The translations under genes and the position numbers were made by a program. A DNA stretch of 41,882 nucleotides from Pseudomonas sp. SDI. Its GTDB lineage: Bacteria; Pseudomonadota; Gammaproteobacteria; Pseudomonadales; Pseudomonadaceae. Below are positions 8,429 to 16,685 of the stretch, piece after piece; the first letter of the stretch is position 1; every line of letters begins with the position of its first letter. Below the pieces are notes generated by a model. The model did not search any database. It was not told the origin of the DNA and was given only the letters and a program-made list of their open reading frames with translations. The stretch is from NCBI RefSeq assembly GCF_003105155.1, contig NZ_QETK01000040.1, positions 1 to 41,882 of the forward strand, written 5' to 3'.

Positions 8429-9108
8429 CAGCTGTGGTCCGGGCTATAGCTGTAACCGAGGCCGCGGTGGGTCTGGATCGGCTCGGCCTCGGCGGCGATC
8501 AGCCGCAGCTTGGCGCGCAAGCTCTTGATGTGGCTGTCGATGCTGCGCTCGTAGCCGGCATCGCTGGGCACGCCGACGGCGTCGAGCAGTTGTTCGCGGC
8601 TGAACACCCGCTGCGGTTGTTCCAGCAGGCAGTGCAGCAGGCGGAATTCGTGGCGGGTCAGCACCAGCGACTGGCTGCGGTAGCTGATCTGCATGCGCAA
8701 GGTGTCGACCACGAAGTGTCCGGCCATCGCCGGGGCTTCGCTGCGCGGGGCCATGCGTTTGAGGATAGCACGCACGCGGGCGGCCACTTCGCGTGGGCTG
8801 AAGGGTTTGACCACGTAATCGTCGGCACCGATTTCCAGGCCGACCACCCGGTCGATTTCGCCATCGCGGGCACTGAGGAACATCACCGGCACCTCGCTGA
8901 AACGGCGCAGCTGGCGGCAGGTTTCGAAACCGCTGATATCGGGCAGGCCGATATCGAGGATGATCAGGTCGGCGGGGCGCTGGCGCTGTTGCTCCAGGGC
9001 GGTGTTGCCCAGGGTCACCCATTCGGTGCTGTGACCGTCGCCTTGCAGGGCGAATACCAGGGTGTCGGCGATGGCCGCTTCGTCTTCGACTATGAGGATG
9101 TGAGGCAT
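8428..9108 (-). CDS. creB: Response regulator CreB
   Basis: A 226-residue OmpR-type regulator. The receiver domain (about 1-115) has the acidic pair in VEDE, phospho-acceptor Asp52 (LDIGLPD) and the Lys of VKPFSP; the C-terminal winged helix (about 130-222) ends RSIDSHIKSLRAKL...THRGLGYSYSPD. Together with CreC it activates creD; the candidate operator is at 6976-6991. It is the first gene of the creB-creC-creD run and its stop overlaps the creC start. Upstream lies the perfect REP palindrome at 9174-9243, which separates it from the protease-like gene. Confidence 0.95.
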   Translation of the reverse strand: MPHILIVEDEAAIADTLVFALQGDGHSTEWVTLGNTALEQQRQRPADLIILDIGLPDISGFETCRQLRRFSEVPVMFLSARDGEIDRVVGLEIGADDYVVKPFSPREVAARVRAILKRMAPRSEAPAMAGHFVVDTLRMQISYRSQSLVLTRHEFRLLHCLLEQPQRVFSREQLLDAVGVPSDAGYERSIDSHIKSLRAKLRLIAAEAEPIQTHRGLGYSYSPDHS

Positions 9109-9173
9109 GGCTTCCGAGCTTGGCCGGGGGGAAGGTGCACTTTTAGGAGATTAACCGGCGCCTGGCAAGGCCT

Positions 9174-9243
9174 CATCGCGGGACGAGCCCGCTCCCACAC
9201 AGGTATTGCACCACCCTTGTGGGAGCGGGCTCGTCCCGCGATG
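9174..9243. repeat. REP family 1, perfect inverted pair
   Basis: Two 26-bp arms (9174-9199 and 9218-9243) are exact reverse complements around an 18-bp loop; each contains GGGAGCGGGCTCGTCCCGCG or its complement. This is the typical P. putida REP doublet. It lies downstream of the protease-like gene (which ends at 9252 on the minus strand) and upstream of creB and can form a very stable hairpin in either transcript. Confidence 0.9.
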
Positions 9244-9251
9244 CTCTTAAA

Positions 9252-9752
9252 TCAGCAGTCCGGTTTGCCCGCAGTGAAGCGCCGGGCCGGGTTCACCGCT
9301 GCGCCGAATTCGCGCAAGGCCTTGGCGCCAATCAGCAACGGGTAATTGAAGCTGCTGCGGTCGGTCAGGTTCACCTCCACCGTGCGCTTCTGATCGCCCA
9401 GGCACAGCTCCAGATCGACCACCGGCCGCTTCGCCGCCTCGACGCTCTCGCCGTCTTCGTCCTCGTCGGCACGCGCCTTGATCTTGCTGATCCGCGCCAG
9501 CTTGTGCTCATACACCTTGTCGTCGGCGCCCTTGGTTGCCAGTTTGAAGCGCACCCAGTCCTCGCCGTCGCGGCTAAACCGCTCGATGTCGCGGGCCGAC
9601 AGCGACGCGGTCAGCGCCCCGGTGTCCATCTTGGCTTTGAAGGTTTCGCCGATCTCCGGCACCTTGATGTACTCATAACGGCCATACAGCTCGGGCTCGG
9701 CGGCCATCACCGGCAACGCCAGCAGGGACAGCAATGCAAGTAGGGATTTCAC
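9252..9752 (-). CDS. Exported retropepsin-like protein of the 'ATP-dependent zinc protease' family (PF05618 type)
   Basis: A 166-residue protein with a signal peptide (about 1-18, MKSLLALLSLLALPVMAA), so probably periplasmic. The family core is present: EYIKVPEIGETFKAKMDTGALTASL with Asp43 in the DTGA signature of retropepsin-like aspartic proteases, and NYPLLIGAKAL near the C-terminus. Despite the common name 'ATP-dependent zinc protease', no ATPase or zinc motif is visible; that label is historical. The same neighbour sits by creBCD in other pseudomonads. Substrate unknown. The ATG at 9752 gives a clean signal peptide. Confidence 0.82.
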   Translation of the reverse strand: MKSLLALLSLLALPVMAAEPELYGRYEYIKVPEIGETFKAKMDTGALTASLSARDIERFSRDGEDWVRFKLATKGADDKVYEHKLARISKIKARADEDEDGESVEAAKRPVVDLELCLGDQKRTVEVNLTDRSSFNYPLLIGAKALREFGAAVNPARRFTAGKPDC

Positions 9753-9880
9753 CGGTTCGGCTTCCTTGAGTTAAGACAGTGCTTAGACTGCCAAAGCAGG
9801 ATAGGTTCGCCAGCATTTGGCGTAAACCCCATGGTCTGCTTATCATTATCGGCCGCCTACACGAGATGAAGAGTCTTCCT

Positions 9881-10768
9881 ATGCGACGCCTGCTGACCGG
9901 CAGCCTGGTAACAGCGCTGCTCCTGCTCAACACCCTGGTGCTGATCGGCCCGCTGATGGTCTTCGCGCTGCTCAAGCTGGTACTCCCCGGCCGCTACCGC
10001 GACTACGCCTCGTGGGCGGTGATGTGGATCGCCGAAACCTGGGCCGAGATCGACAAGCTGATCTTCGCCCTGTGCATCCCCACCCAATGGGACATTCGCG
10101 GCGCCGAAGGCCTGCGGATCGACACCTCGTACCTGGCCATCAGCAATCACCAGAGCTGGGTCGATATCCCGGCGCTGATTCAGGTGCTCAACCGCCGCGT
10201 GCCGTTCTTCAAGTTCTTCCTGAAAAAGGAACTGATCTGGGTCCCCCTGCTGGGCCTGGCCTGGTGGGCGCTGGATTACCCGTTCATGAAGCGCTACAGC
10301 AAGGCCTTCCTCGACAAGCACCCGCACCTCAAGGGCCAGGACCTGGAAATCACCAAGGCCGCCTGCGAGCTGTTCAAGCGCCAGCCGGTCACCGTGGTCA
10401 ACTACCTCGAAGGCACCCGCTTCACCGAGGCCAAACGCACCGCGCAAGGCTCGCCGTTCCGCCACCTGCTCAAGCCCAAGGCCGGCGGCGTGGCGTTCGT
10501 GCTGGCGGCGCTGGGCGAACAGCTCGACGCCCTGCTCGACGTCACCCTAGTCTACCCCGGCGACCCGGCCCCCGGCTTCTGGGACCTGGTCAGCGGCAAC
10601 ATCCCGCGGGTGATCGTCGATATCCAGCTGCGCGAACTCGACCCGGCGCTGTGGCACGGCGACTACGAGAACGACCCGGCCTTCCGCCAGACCGTGCAGG
10701 ACTGGGTCAACCAGCTGTGGCAGGACAAGGACCAGCGCATCGAGCAACTGCGCGCCGAGCTGCGCTGA
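9881..10768 (+). CDS. Lysophospholipid acyltransferase family protein (YihG-like)
   Basis: About 295 residues. An N-terminal membrane segment (about 5-33) is followed by the PlsC-type acyltransferase domain with block I NHQSWVD (89-95, catalytic His90 and Asp95) and block III EGTRFT (177-182). It should acylate a lysophospholipid or related lipid at the inner membrane; the closest named family I recognise is E. coli YihG. I prefer the ATG at 9881 because GAAGAG lies 7 bp upstream; in-frame alternatives at 9866 and 9779 have poor ribosome sites. It converges with the next gene with only one base between the stops. Confidence 0.85.
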   Translation: MRRLLTGSLVTALLLLNTLVLIGPLMVFALLKLVLPGRYRDYASWAVMWIAETWAEIDKLIFALCIPTQWDIRGAEGLRIDTSYLAISNHQSWVDIPALIQVLNRRVPFFKFFLKKELIWVPLLGLAWWALDYPFMKRYSKAFLDKHPHLKGQDLEITKAACELFKRQPVTVVNYLEGTRFTEAKRTAQGSPFRHLLKPKAGGVAFVLAALGEQLDALLDVTLVYPGDPAPGFWDLVSGNIPRVIVDIQLRELDPALWHGDYENDPAFRQTVQDWVNQLWQDKDQRIEQLRAELR

Positions 10769-10769
10769 G

Positions 10770-11927
10770 TCAGTCGAGGATCACATGCGGCAGGAACCGG
10801 CTGCTGTCCTTGGTGATCAGCGAGTTGTCCTCGCGTATGCCAATGCCGGCCGGCAGATCGCCAATCACCCAACTGCCGATCACCGTATGGCTGCCGGCGA
10901 ACTGCGGCAAGGCCTGGAACTGCTGACGGATCTGCGGCCCGTCCAGGTACGGCCCACCCTGCGCCACCTGGCGACCATCGTCGGTATGAATCTGCACATT
11001 CGCCCCCTCGCGGGAGAAGAACGGCTTGCGCACCCAGCCGCGAGGCAACGACCCTGCGGCTGACGGCTCGATGAAGCTCGGCAGCAGGTTCGGATGGCCT
11101 GGGTGAAACGCCCAGAGCAGCGCCAGCATGCCCTTGTTCGACAGCAGGGCCTTCCACGGCGGCTCGACGAACAGCGTGCCGCTGCCGGCAATGGCCGGGC
11201 CGAACGGGTCGTGGAAGATGTCTTCCCAGGGATACAGCTTGAACAAGCTGGGGATCAGCGTCCCGTCGGCGTCGGTAAAACGCCGCCGGGCATCCAGGCG
11301 AATATCTTCCAGCGCGACCAAGCGCGCATCCAGCCCGGCACCGGCCGCTATATCGCGTAGGTATTCGACAGTGCCACGATCCTCTAGCGATTCCTTTACC
11401 GAGGCGAAAAAGAACGGCGTGGCGAACGTATTGGCCTGGAACACCCGGCCAAGCTTCTCTTCCAGGCTGTTGAACTGGTCGCTGCGCGCCGGCAATTGAC
11501 CGCGGCTGATCTGCTCTTCGAGCCAGAGGTACTGAAAGAAGCTCGCCTCATACAGCGAGGTGGGCGTGTCGTAGTTGGCTTCAAGGAGTTTGGCCGGGCC
11601 GTTGCCGTCGTAGCACAGGTCCATACGCCCATAGAAATGCGGGTGGCCGTCGCGCCACGAGCGGCGGATCAGGTCTCGGTAGTCGCGCGGGATCGCCAGG
11701 CGATCAAGCAGCTCTTCACTGTCGACCACCCGTTCGACCAGATCCATGCACAGCTCATGCAACTGGCGGGTCGGCTCTTCGAGGTCGTCCTCGATCTGCC
11801 GCAGGCTGAATTGGTAGTAGGCCGATTCGTCCCAGTATGGCTCGTCGCCGAAGGTATGGAAGGCGAAGCCGTAGCGTTCGGCGCTGGCTTTCCAGTCTGC
11901 GCGCGGGGTGCTGTTGATGCGTTTCAT
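10770..11927 (-). CDS. Glutathionylspermidine synthase-like ATP-grasp protein (YgiC/YjfC type)
   Basis: A 385-residue soluble protein matching the C-terminal synthetase part of glutathionylspermidine synthase (PF03738), the size of E. coli YgiC. Recognisable stretches include RMDLCYDGNGPAKLLEANYDTPTSLYE, LFKLYPWEDIF and the nucleotide-binding WVRKPFFSREGANVQ. The bifunctional enzyme's amidase half is absent. YgiC-type proteins do not make glutathionylspermidine as far as known; a peptide-ligase role is inferred. The ATG at 11927 has GAGGA 7 bp upstream. It follows the ygiB-like gene by 10 bp, so they form one operon, as ygiB-ygiC do in E. coli. Confidence 0.85.
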   Translation of the reverse strand: MKRINSTPRADWKASAERYGFAFHTFGDEPYWDESAYYQFSLRQIEDDLEEPTRQLHELCMDLVERVVDSEELLDRLAIPRDYRDLIRRSWRDGHPHFYGRMDLCYDGNGPAKLLEANYDTPTSLYEASFFQYLWLEEQISRGQLPARSDQFNSLEEKLGRVFQANTFATPFFFASVKESLEDRGTVEYLRDIAAGAGLDARLVALEDIRLDARRRFTDADGTLIPSLFKLYPWEDIFHDPFGPAIAGSGTLFVEPPWKALLSNKGMLALLWAFHPGHPNLLPSFIEPSAAGSLPRGWVRKPFFSREGANVQIHTDDGRQVAQGGPYLDGPQIRQQFQALPQFAGSHTVIGSWVIGDLPAGIGIREDNSLITKDSSRFLPHVILD

Positions 11928-11937
11928 CCAGGAATCC

Positions 11938-12525
11938 TCAGGAGCCGAAGCCGCCACGCGCCGGTGCGTTCGAGGCAAAGCCGCTGTGCTGGCCAACCCG
12001 CCAGGCCGGTGACACGCGGGTGAAACGCGCCGGCAAGACATCGGCGTGCTGGGTCACGGTGCTGGTCTGGAAGCCGCCGCGCCCGTCCCGTTCGTGATAC
12101 ATCGCCTCGCTCGAATAACGTGGCGGCGTATCCACATAGTCGTAGTGGGTGGCATAACTGCCACCGCCCGACGAGTTGCCCGACGCGCCGTCGCTGTCGT
12201 CGTACACCTGGCGCTCAGTGGTGATCACGAAGCCTTCGATCTGCGGCATGAACTGGTTGCCGTCGGCCTGGCAGCGCTGGAACGCCGCCTCGCAGGCCTG
12301 CAGGCTGGCGAAGCGCGGGGCGTTGGCGAAGTGGTGCTCGCGGGCGACACGCCAACTGTCGCTGCAGGCCTGGACGTCGTAGCGGCTGGCATAGCACTGG
12401 TCGATGCTGGTGTAGAGGTCGGTTCGGCTGACCACCCGGGTCGGTTCGGTGCGGGTCTGGCAATAGGCGAGCACCAGCGGCAGGCCGCCGAGGGCCGCCA
12501 GCTTCAGGGTCGTGCTGCGTTTCAT
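11938..12525 (-). CDS. YgiB-like DUF1190 exported protein
   Basis: A 195-residue protein with an N-terminal hydrophobic segment ending LVLAYC (Cys22). That position suggests a lipoprotein, but Tyr at -1 does not fit the usual lipobox, so it may be a membrane anchor or signal peptide. The middle has several cysteines (YTSIDQCYASRYDVQACSDSW; SLQACEAAFQRCQ), typical of the YgiB/DUF1190 family, followed by a Gly/Ser-rich tail ending GGFGS. Function unknown. It is sandwiched between the DUF350 gene (14 bp upstream) and the ygiC-like gene (10 bp downstream), one envelope-associated operon. Confidence 0.83.
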   Translation of the reverse strand: MKRSTTLKLAALGGLPLVLAYCQTRTEPTRVVSRTDLYTSIDQCYASRYDVQACSDSWRVAREHHFANAPRFASLQACEAAFQRCQADGNQFMPQIEGFVITTERQVYDDSDGASGNSSGGGSYATHYDYVDTPPRYSSEAMYHERDGRGGFQTSTVTQHADVLPARFTRVSPAWRVGQHSGFASNAPARGGFGS

Positions 12526-12539
12526 GGGTTTCTCCGCTG

Positions 12540-12968
12540 TCAGGTCGCCGGGGTCATGCAGGCGGCATTAATCAGGCCGCTACCGATGGCGACGGCGGCC
12601 ATGAGGATTGCCGAGGCGTTTTCCTCGCGCTGGATACGCGCGCCCATGCCTTGCACGGTGAGGCTGACCACGACGAAGGCGAGCAACTGCACGACGCCGG
12701 CAATCAGCGCCCAGAGCAGGAAGTCGAGCAGGGAGACGGAGTGGGAAATGGCACTGGCCAGCGGGATCGCGAAGCCAATCAGCGCACCGCCCAGCGCGAT
12801 GGCGGCGGCACTGTTGCCGGCACGGATCAGGGCAAATTCGTTGTAGGGGGTCAGGCGCGTGTAGATCAGCGCGTAGAGGGCGAACAGCGCGGCGGCGCCG
12901 GCCATGTACATCATGAAACCCAGCACGGCGTCAGCTGCCAGGGACATTTTCAGTGCATCCATGAACAT
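12540..12968 (-). CDS. DUF350 (YjfL-like) membrane protein
   Basis: About 142 residues with four predicted membrane segments (VLGFMMYMAGAAALFALYAL; AAAIALGGALIGFAIPLASA; LLDFLLWALIAGVVQLLAFVV; ASAILMAAVAIGSGLINAA), matching DUF350. It is the first gene of the yjfL-ygiB-ygiC-like trio. Start uncertain: ATGs at 12968 and 12962 are both plausible and neither has a strong ribosome site. Role unknown; in E. coli the yjf/ygi clusters carry the same protein set. Confidence 0.82.
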   Translation of the reverse strand: MFMDALKMSLAADAVLGFMMYMAGAAALFALYALIYTRLTPYNEFALIRAGNSAAAIALGGALIGFAIPLASAISHSVSLLDFLLWALIAGVVQLLAFVVVSLTVQGMGARIQREENASAILMAAVAIGSGLINAACMTPAT

Positions 12969-13038
12969 CGGGGAAGCGTTCCTTGCGAAAAATGGGCGGC
13001 CTATATACCGCACTCCTTTCCCGCAAGGAAGCTGGCAT

Positions 13039-13608
13039 TTATACCGAAGGCACGGCCCCGGCGCCGCTACCCCAGATCCCGCTCAGGTTTTGCAACAGCG
13101 AGCCGCCGACGCCTTGCTGGCCAAGGTACTGCAGAATCAGCGGGGCGAACTGGCCGATCATGCCGGTGTCCATGCCCAGGGCGCTGAAGGCATTGTTCAG
13201 GTCGTTGCTGTCCTTGACGTTGCCCAGGGCGTTGCTCAGGGCCGAGGCCTGACCGCTATTGCCGAGCAGGCTGCCCAGGCCGCTGAGGCCACCGAGGGCG
13301 TTGTCGCTGGAGAGCAGATCGAGGCCGGGAACGGCTTTGCTCAGTTGCGCGTAGTCGTTACCGCTCAGCTGGTTTTTCGCCAGGCCGAGCAAGGCACCCG
13401 TGCCGCCGATGGCCTGTTCGGGGGTGATCTTGAGTTCGCTGCCGAGGCTGTTGAGCAGGTTGGCCGAGGCCGCCGGCGCCTGGACGGCAGCGCCCTGCTC
13501 TTGGTTGCCCTGCATGGCGGAGACGGCATTGGCCGCATCGCTGAGGTTGAAGGCGAACGCCGAAGTACTGGCCAGGGCCATCAGGGAAAGCAGTGCGAAA
13601 CGTTTCAT
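13039..13608 (-). CDS. Exported DUF2780-type protein
   Basis: A 189-residue protein with a clear signal peptide (about 1-19, MKRFALLSLMALASTSAFA). The mature part is rich in Leu, Gly, Ala, Ser and Asn (NALGGLSGLGSLLGNSGQASALSNALG) and matches the pattern of DUF2780 (VcgC/VcgE-like) proteins, with a conserved region LLNSLGSELKITPEQAIGGTGALLGLAKNQLS. No cysteines or catalytic motif. Start chosen at 13608 because it gives the signal peptide; the frame stays open upstream to 13896 without support. Monocistronic by appearance. Function unknown. Confidence 0.75.
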   Translation of the reverse strand: MKRFALLSLMALASTSAFAFNLSDAANAVSAMQGNQEQGAAVQAPAASANLLNSLGSELKITPEQAIGGTGALLGLAKNQLSGNDYAQLSKAVPGLDLLSSDNALGGLSGLGSLLGNSGQASALSNALGNVKDSNDLNNAFSALGMDTGMIGQFAPLILQYLGQQGVGGSLLQNLSGIWGSGAGAVPSV

Positions 13609-13738
13609 CGAAAGGGGCCTCGTTAGCCGGAACGGCCAGGGAAAACGAGGGTTTAGAGCGGATTTTGCTGGCGATAGTTCCGTGCACGTCGTCGGACGAG
13701 CCCCGCGCGCAGCACAGGCTACGCTACGGCAATTTGTC

Positions 13739-13776
13739 TGCCTGCCCGGTTTCAAGGGCGTGAAACCGGGTAGGCA
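13739..13776 (-). terminator. Hairpin downstream of fdhA
   Basis: Arms 13739-13754 and 13761-13776 pair over 16 bp with one G-U position and a 6-nt loop, 10 bp after the fdhA stop on the minus strand. No good T-run follows, so it is a terminator-like or mRNA-end-stabilising hairpin at the end of the glyA-sox-purU-fdhA series. The rest of the gap to 13608 shows nothing. Confidence 0.6.
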
Positions 13777-13786
13777 TTGCTCCCAC

Positions 13787-14986
13787 TCAGGCGGCGCTGA
13801 AGGTCTTATGCGGGTCGATGACGAATTTCTTCGGCACGCCGGCATCGAACTCGCCGTAGCCTTCGGGGGCCTGGTCGAGGCTGATGACCTGCACACCGAC
13901 CACTTCGGCGATGTTGATGCGGTCCCACATGATTGCCTGCATCAGTTGGCGGTTGTACTTCATCACCGGGGTCTGGCCGGTATGGAAGCTGTGCGATTTA
14001 GCCCAGCCGAGGCCGAAGCGGATGCTCAGACTGCCGATTTTGGCGGCGGCGTCGACCGCACCCGGGTCTTCGGTGACGTACAGGCCGGGGATACCGATCT
14101 TGCCGGCAACCCGCACCACGCCCATCAGCGAGTTGAGCACGGTGGCCGGGGCTTCGTGCTTGGCCCCGGCATGGCCGTGGCCACGGGCTTCGAAGCCGAC
14201 CGCGTCGACCGCGCAATCGACTTCCGGCTCGCCGAGCAGGTTGGCGATCTGTTCATGCAGCGGGGTGTCCTGGGACAGGTCGGCGATCTCGAAGCCCTGG
14301 GCCTTGGCGTGGGCCAGGCGTACCGGGTTGACGTCGCCGACGATCACCACCGCAGCGCCGAGCAGGCGGGCCGAGGCAGCTGCCGCCAGGCCGACCGGAC
14401 CGGCACCGGCAATGTACACCGAGCTGCCGGGGCCGACGCCGGCGGTCACGGCGCCGTGGTAGCCGGTGGGGAGGATGTCGGAGAGGCAGGTCAGGTCGCG
14501 GATCTTCTCCATGGCCTTGTCGCGGTCGGGCAGCTTCAGCAGGTTGAAGTCGGCATACGGCACCAGCACGTATTCGGCCTGGCCACCGGTCCAGTCGCCC
14601 ATGTCGACGTAGCCGTAGGCACCGCCGGCACGGGCCGGGTTGACGGTGAGGCAGACGCCGGTGTGTTGTTCCTTGCAGGAGCGGCAGCGACCGCAGGCGA
14701 CGTTGAAGGGTACCGAAACCAGGTCGCCGATTTTCAGGTTTTCGACGTCGCGGCCTTTTTCGATCACCTCGCCGGTGATTTCGTGCCCCAGGACCAGGCC
14801 GACCTGGGCGGTGGTGCGACCGCGGACCATGTGCTGGTCGGAGCCGCAGATATTGGTGGAGACCACTTTCAGGATCACCCCGTGCTCGATCTTGCGACCG
14901 CGCGGGTCCTGCATTTTCGGATAGTCGATCTTCTGTACTTCGACCTTGCCGCTGCCGAGATACACCACACCACGATTACCAGACAT
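13787..14986 (-). CDS. fdhA: Glutathione-independent formaldehyde dehydrogenase
   Basis: A 399-residue zinc-dependent medium-chain dehydrogenase, oxidising formaldehyde to formate with NAD+. Catalytic zinc ligands Cys47, His68 and Asp170 and structural zinc ligands Cys98, Cys101, Cys104 and Cys112 (ACGRCRSCKEQHTGVC) are all present and match the P. putida enzyme. The Rossmann motif GAGPVG is at 194-199. It is last in a co-directional series after the sarcosine oxidase genes and purU, which explains its job: removing formaldehyde released by betaine, dimethylglycine and sarcosine demethylation. A 108-bp gap separates it from purU, so it may also have its own promoter. Confidence 0.96.
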   Translation of the reverse strand: MSGNRGVVYLGSGKVEVQKIDYPKMQDPRGRKIEHGVILKVVSTNICGSDQHMVRGRTTAQVGLVLGHEITGEVIEKGRDVENLKIGDLVSVPFNVACGRCRSCKEQHTGVCLTVNPARAGGAYGYVDMGDWTGGQAEYVLVPYADFNLLKLPDRDKAMEKIRDLTCLSDILPTGYHGAVTAGVGPGSSVYIAGAGPVGLAAAASARLLGAAVVIVGDVNPVRLAHAKAQGFEIADLSQDTPLHEQIANLLGEPEVDCAVDAVGFEARGHGHAGAKHEAPATVLNSLMGVVRVAGKIGIPGLYVTEDPGAVDAAAKIGSLSIRFGLGWAKSHSFHTGQTPVMKYNRQLMQAIMWDRINIAEVVGVQVISLDQAPEGYGEFDAGVPKKFVIDPHKTFSAA

Positions 14987-15094
14987 GCGTTCACCTCGCT
15001 AAAGATTGTTGTTATGTAGCGGTGCAAAGTGCGCTACGCGGGGCAGCGCTGTTGTTACTGGAATCTGTTTTGACCGTGCGGGCCTCATCGCCCG

Positions 15095-15952
15095 TCAGAG
15101 CACCACCGTCCTGTTGGCGTTAAGAAACACCCGCCGCTCGATGTGATAGCCCACCGCCCGCGCCAACGTCAGGCATTCGATATCGCGGCCCTTGGCAATC
15201 AGGTCTTCAGGGTAGTGACTGTGGTCCACCGCCTCCACGCCCTGGGCGATGATCGGCCCTTCGTCGAGGTCGTTGTTGATGTAGTGCGCGGTCGCCCCGA
15301 CCAGTTTCACGCCCTTGTTGTAGGCCTGGTGATACGGCTTGGCGCCCTTGAACCCCGGCAGCAGCGAGTGATGGATATTGATTGCCCAGCCATCCAGTCG
15401 CCGGCACAGCTCCGGCGACAGCACCTGCATGTAGCGCGCCAGCACCACCAGCTCGGCGCCGGAGTCCTCGATCACCTGCAACACCTTGCGCTCCTGCGCC
15501 GGCTTGTCGAGCGGGTCGAGGGCAAAATGGTAGTAGGGAATCCGGTGCCAGTGCGCCAGCGGTTCCAGGTCCGGGTGGTTGGAAATCACCGCCACCACGT
15601 CCATGCCCAGCTGGCCGATGCGCTGGCGATAGAGCAGGTCGTTGAGGCAGTGATCGGCCTTCGAGACCATGATCACCACTTTCGGTCGATGGTTCGGCGC
15701 TGTCAGCTCGAAGAGCATGCCGAACGCCTCGCCGCGCTCGGCCAGGCCGGCGCGGAAGGCGCTTTCGTCGAAGGCCGAGGGCTGGCGGAATTCCACCCGG
15801 ATAAAGAACCGCCCGGACAGACGATCATCGAACGAATGGTGCTCGGTGACGTAGCAGTGCTGCTCGTACAGGTAACGCGTCACCACATCGACGGTGCCGA
15901 GCAGGCTCGGGCAGTCGGCGGTGAGAATCCAGGTATCCGGGGCACGGCTCAT
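15095..15952 (-). CDS. purU: Formyltetrahydrofolate deformylase
   Basis: A 285-residue enzyme splitting 10-formyl-THF into formate and THF. An N-terminal ACT regulatory domain (about 5-85) precedes the formyltransferase-fold domain; the catalytic triad Asn192, His194 (INIHHSLLPGFKG) and Asp230 (NNDLDEGP) has the same spacing as in PurN/PurU. The ATG at 15952 has AGGAG at 7 bp; the gene starts 10 bp after the soxG stop, so it is in the sox operon. There it would recycle folate one-carbon units made by sarcosine oxidase to formate. A genome may carry other purU copies; this is the sox-linked one. Confidence 0.96.
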   Translation of the reverse strand: MSRAPDTWILTADCPSLLGTVDVVTRYLYEQHCYVTEHHSFDDRLSGRFFIRVEFRQPSAFDESAFRAGLAERGEAFGMLFELTAPNHRPKVVIMVSKADHCLNDLLYRQRIGQLGMDVVAVISNHPDLEPLAHWHRIPYYHFALDPLDKPAQERKVLQVIEDSGAELVVLARYMQVLSPELCRRLDGWAINIHHSLLPGFKGAKPYHQAYNKGVKLVGATAHYINNDLDEGPIIAQGVEAVDHSHYPEDLIAKGRDIECLTLARAVGYHIERRVFLNANRTVVL

Positions 15953-15962
15953 GGCGACTCTC

Positions 15963-16595
15963 CTAGGCCTCGATGCTCAAACCGTATTCGGCGGCGGCAT
16001 CCTGCAACCACAACCACCAGTAGTCGGCGAAGCTGCGCCGGATCAGCAGTTCCCAGGTCTCCTCGCCGCTGCGGCGGATTACCAACTGCGACTTGGCAAA
16101 CGTGGTGCCGACAGCCTTGCCGAGCGGGAAGTTGTTCGGGTGCACGTCGTAGCTGGTGGACTTCATCAGCAGTTCGCGGACCTTGGCCCCGCGCAGTTCA
16201 AGCAGGGTCTGGCCGCCGCTGACGTTGACGATCTGCACGTGCAGGTCGCCGCAGGCTTCGCGCAGCTTCTGCTCGGCGGTCAGTTCCTGGCCACCGGGGA
16301 CAATCAGCAACCATTCGTCGGGGCCGAGCCATTGCAGCGAGGTGTCGCCGTTGGCGACCACGGTCAGGGCCACCGGCAGTTCCAGGCCGAGGGCCTTGAA
16401 CACCGCGCCGGCGAAGGCCGGATCGCGGCCATCGCCGCGCAGGGTGAGATGACCGAGGAAGGCCTTCTCGCGCAGGCTGATCCCAGCGATCTTGCGGCCT
16501 TTGCCGACCAGGCTGGGCAGGTCGGCGTGGTGCAGCGGCGACTCGGCCTTGGCGGCGTTGTCGGGGCGTTGCTGGTAGACGTTGATAGCGCTCAT
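15963..16595 (-). CDS. soxG: Sarcosine oxidase gamma subunit
   Basis: A 210-residue subunit of the heterotetrameric sarcosine oxidase, a GcvT-like fold without its own cofactor. Typical features are NGDTSLQWLGPDEWLLIVPGG and SGGQTLLELRGAKVRELLMKSTSYDVHPNNFPLGK. It follows soxA after 90 bp that contain a REP-like hairpin (16636-16671), and precedes purU by 10 bp. Gene order soxB-D-A-G is standard. Confidence 0.95.
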   Translation of the reverse strand: MSAINVYQQRPDNAAKAESPLHHADLPSLVGKGRKIAGISLREKAFLGHLTLRGDGRDPAFAGAVFKALGLELPVALTVVANGDTSLQWLGPDEWLLIVPGGQELTAEQKLREACGDLHVQIVNVSGGQTLLELRGAKVRELLMKSTSYDVHPNNFPLGKAVGTTFAKSQLVIRRSGEETWELLIRRSFADYWWLWLQDAAAEYGLSIEA

Positions 16596-16635
16596 TTTCT
16601 TACCTGCCTTGAACTCAGAAATCTTGGGGCCCTAT

Positions 16636-16671
16636 CCCCTGTAGGCGCTGGCTTGCCTGCGCCCACAGGGG
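16636..16671. repeat. REP family 2 hairpin between soxA and soxG
   Basis: CCCCTGTAGGCGC (16636-16648) pairs with GCGCCCACAGGGG (16659-16671) with one A-C mismatch and a 10-nt loop. It lies in the 90-bp gap inside the operon and could stabilise the upstream soxBDA message relative to soxG-purU-fdhA. Confidence 0.75.
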
Positions 16672-16685
16672 TTTGGCATCAGCCA

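Noticed and set aside
5765..8449. 894-codon open frame on the plus strand opposite creD and creC
   Set aside because: Shadow of two well-supported minus-strand genes; no ribosome site, no recognisable fold.
13609..13896. N-terminal extension of the DUF2780 gene (in-frame to 13896)
   Set aside because: The extension has no ribosome site, would bury the clear signal peptide at 13608, and overlaps fdhA and its hairpin.
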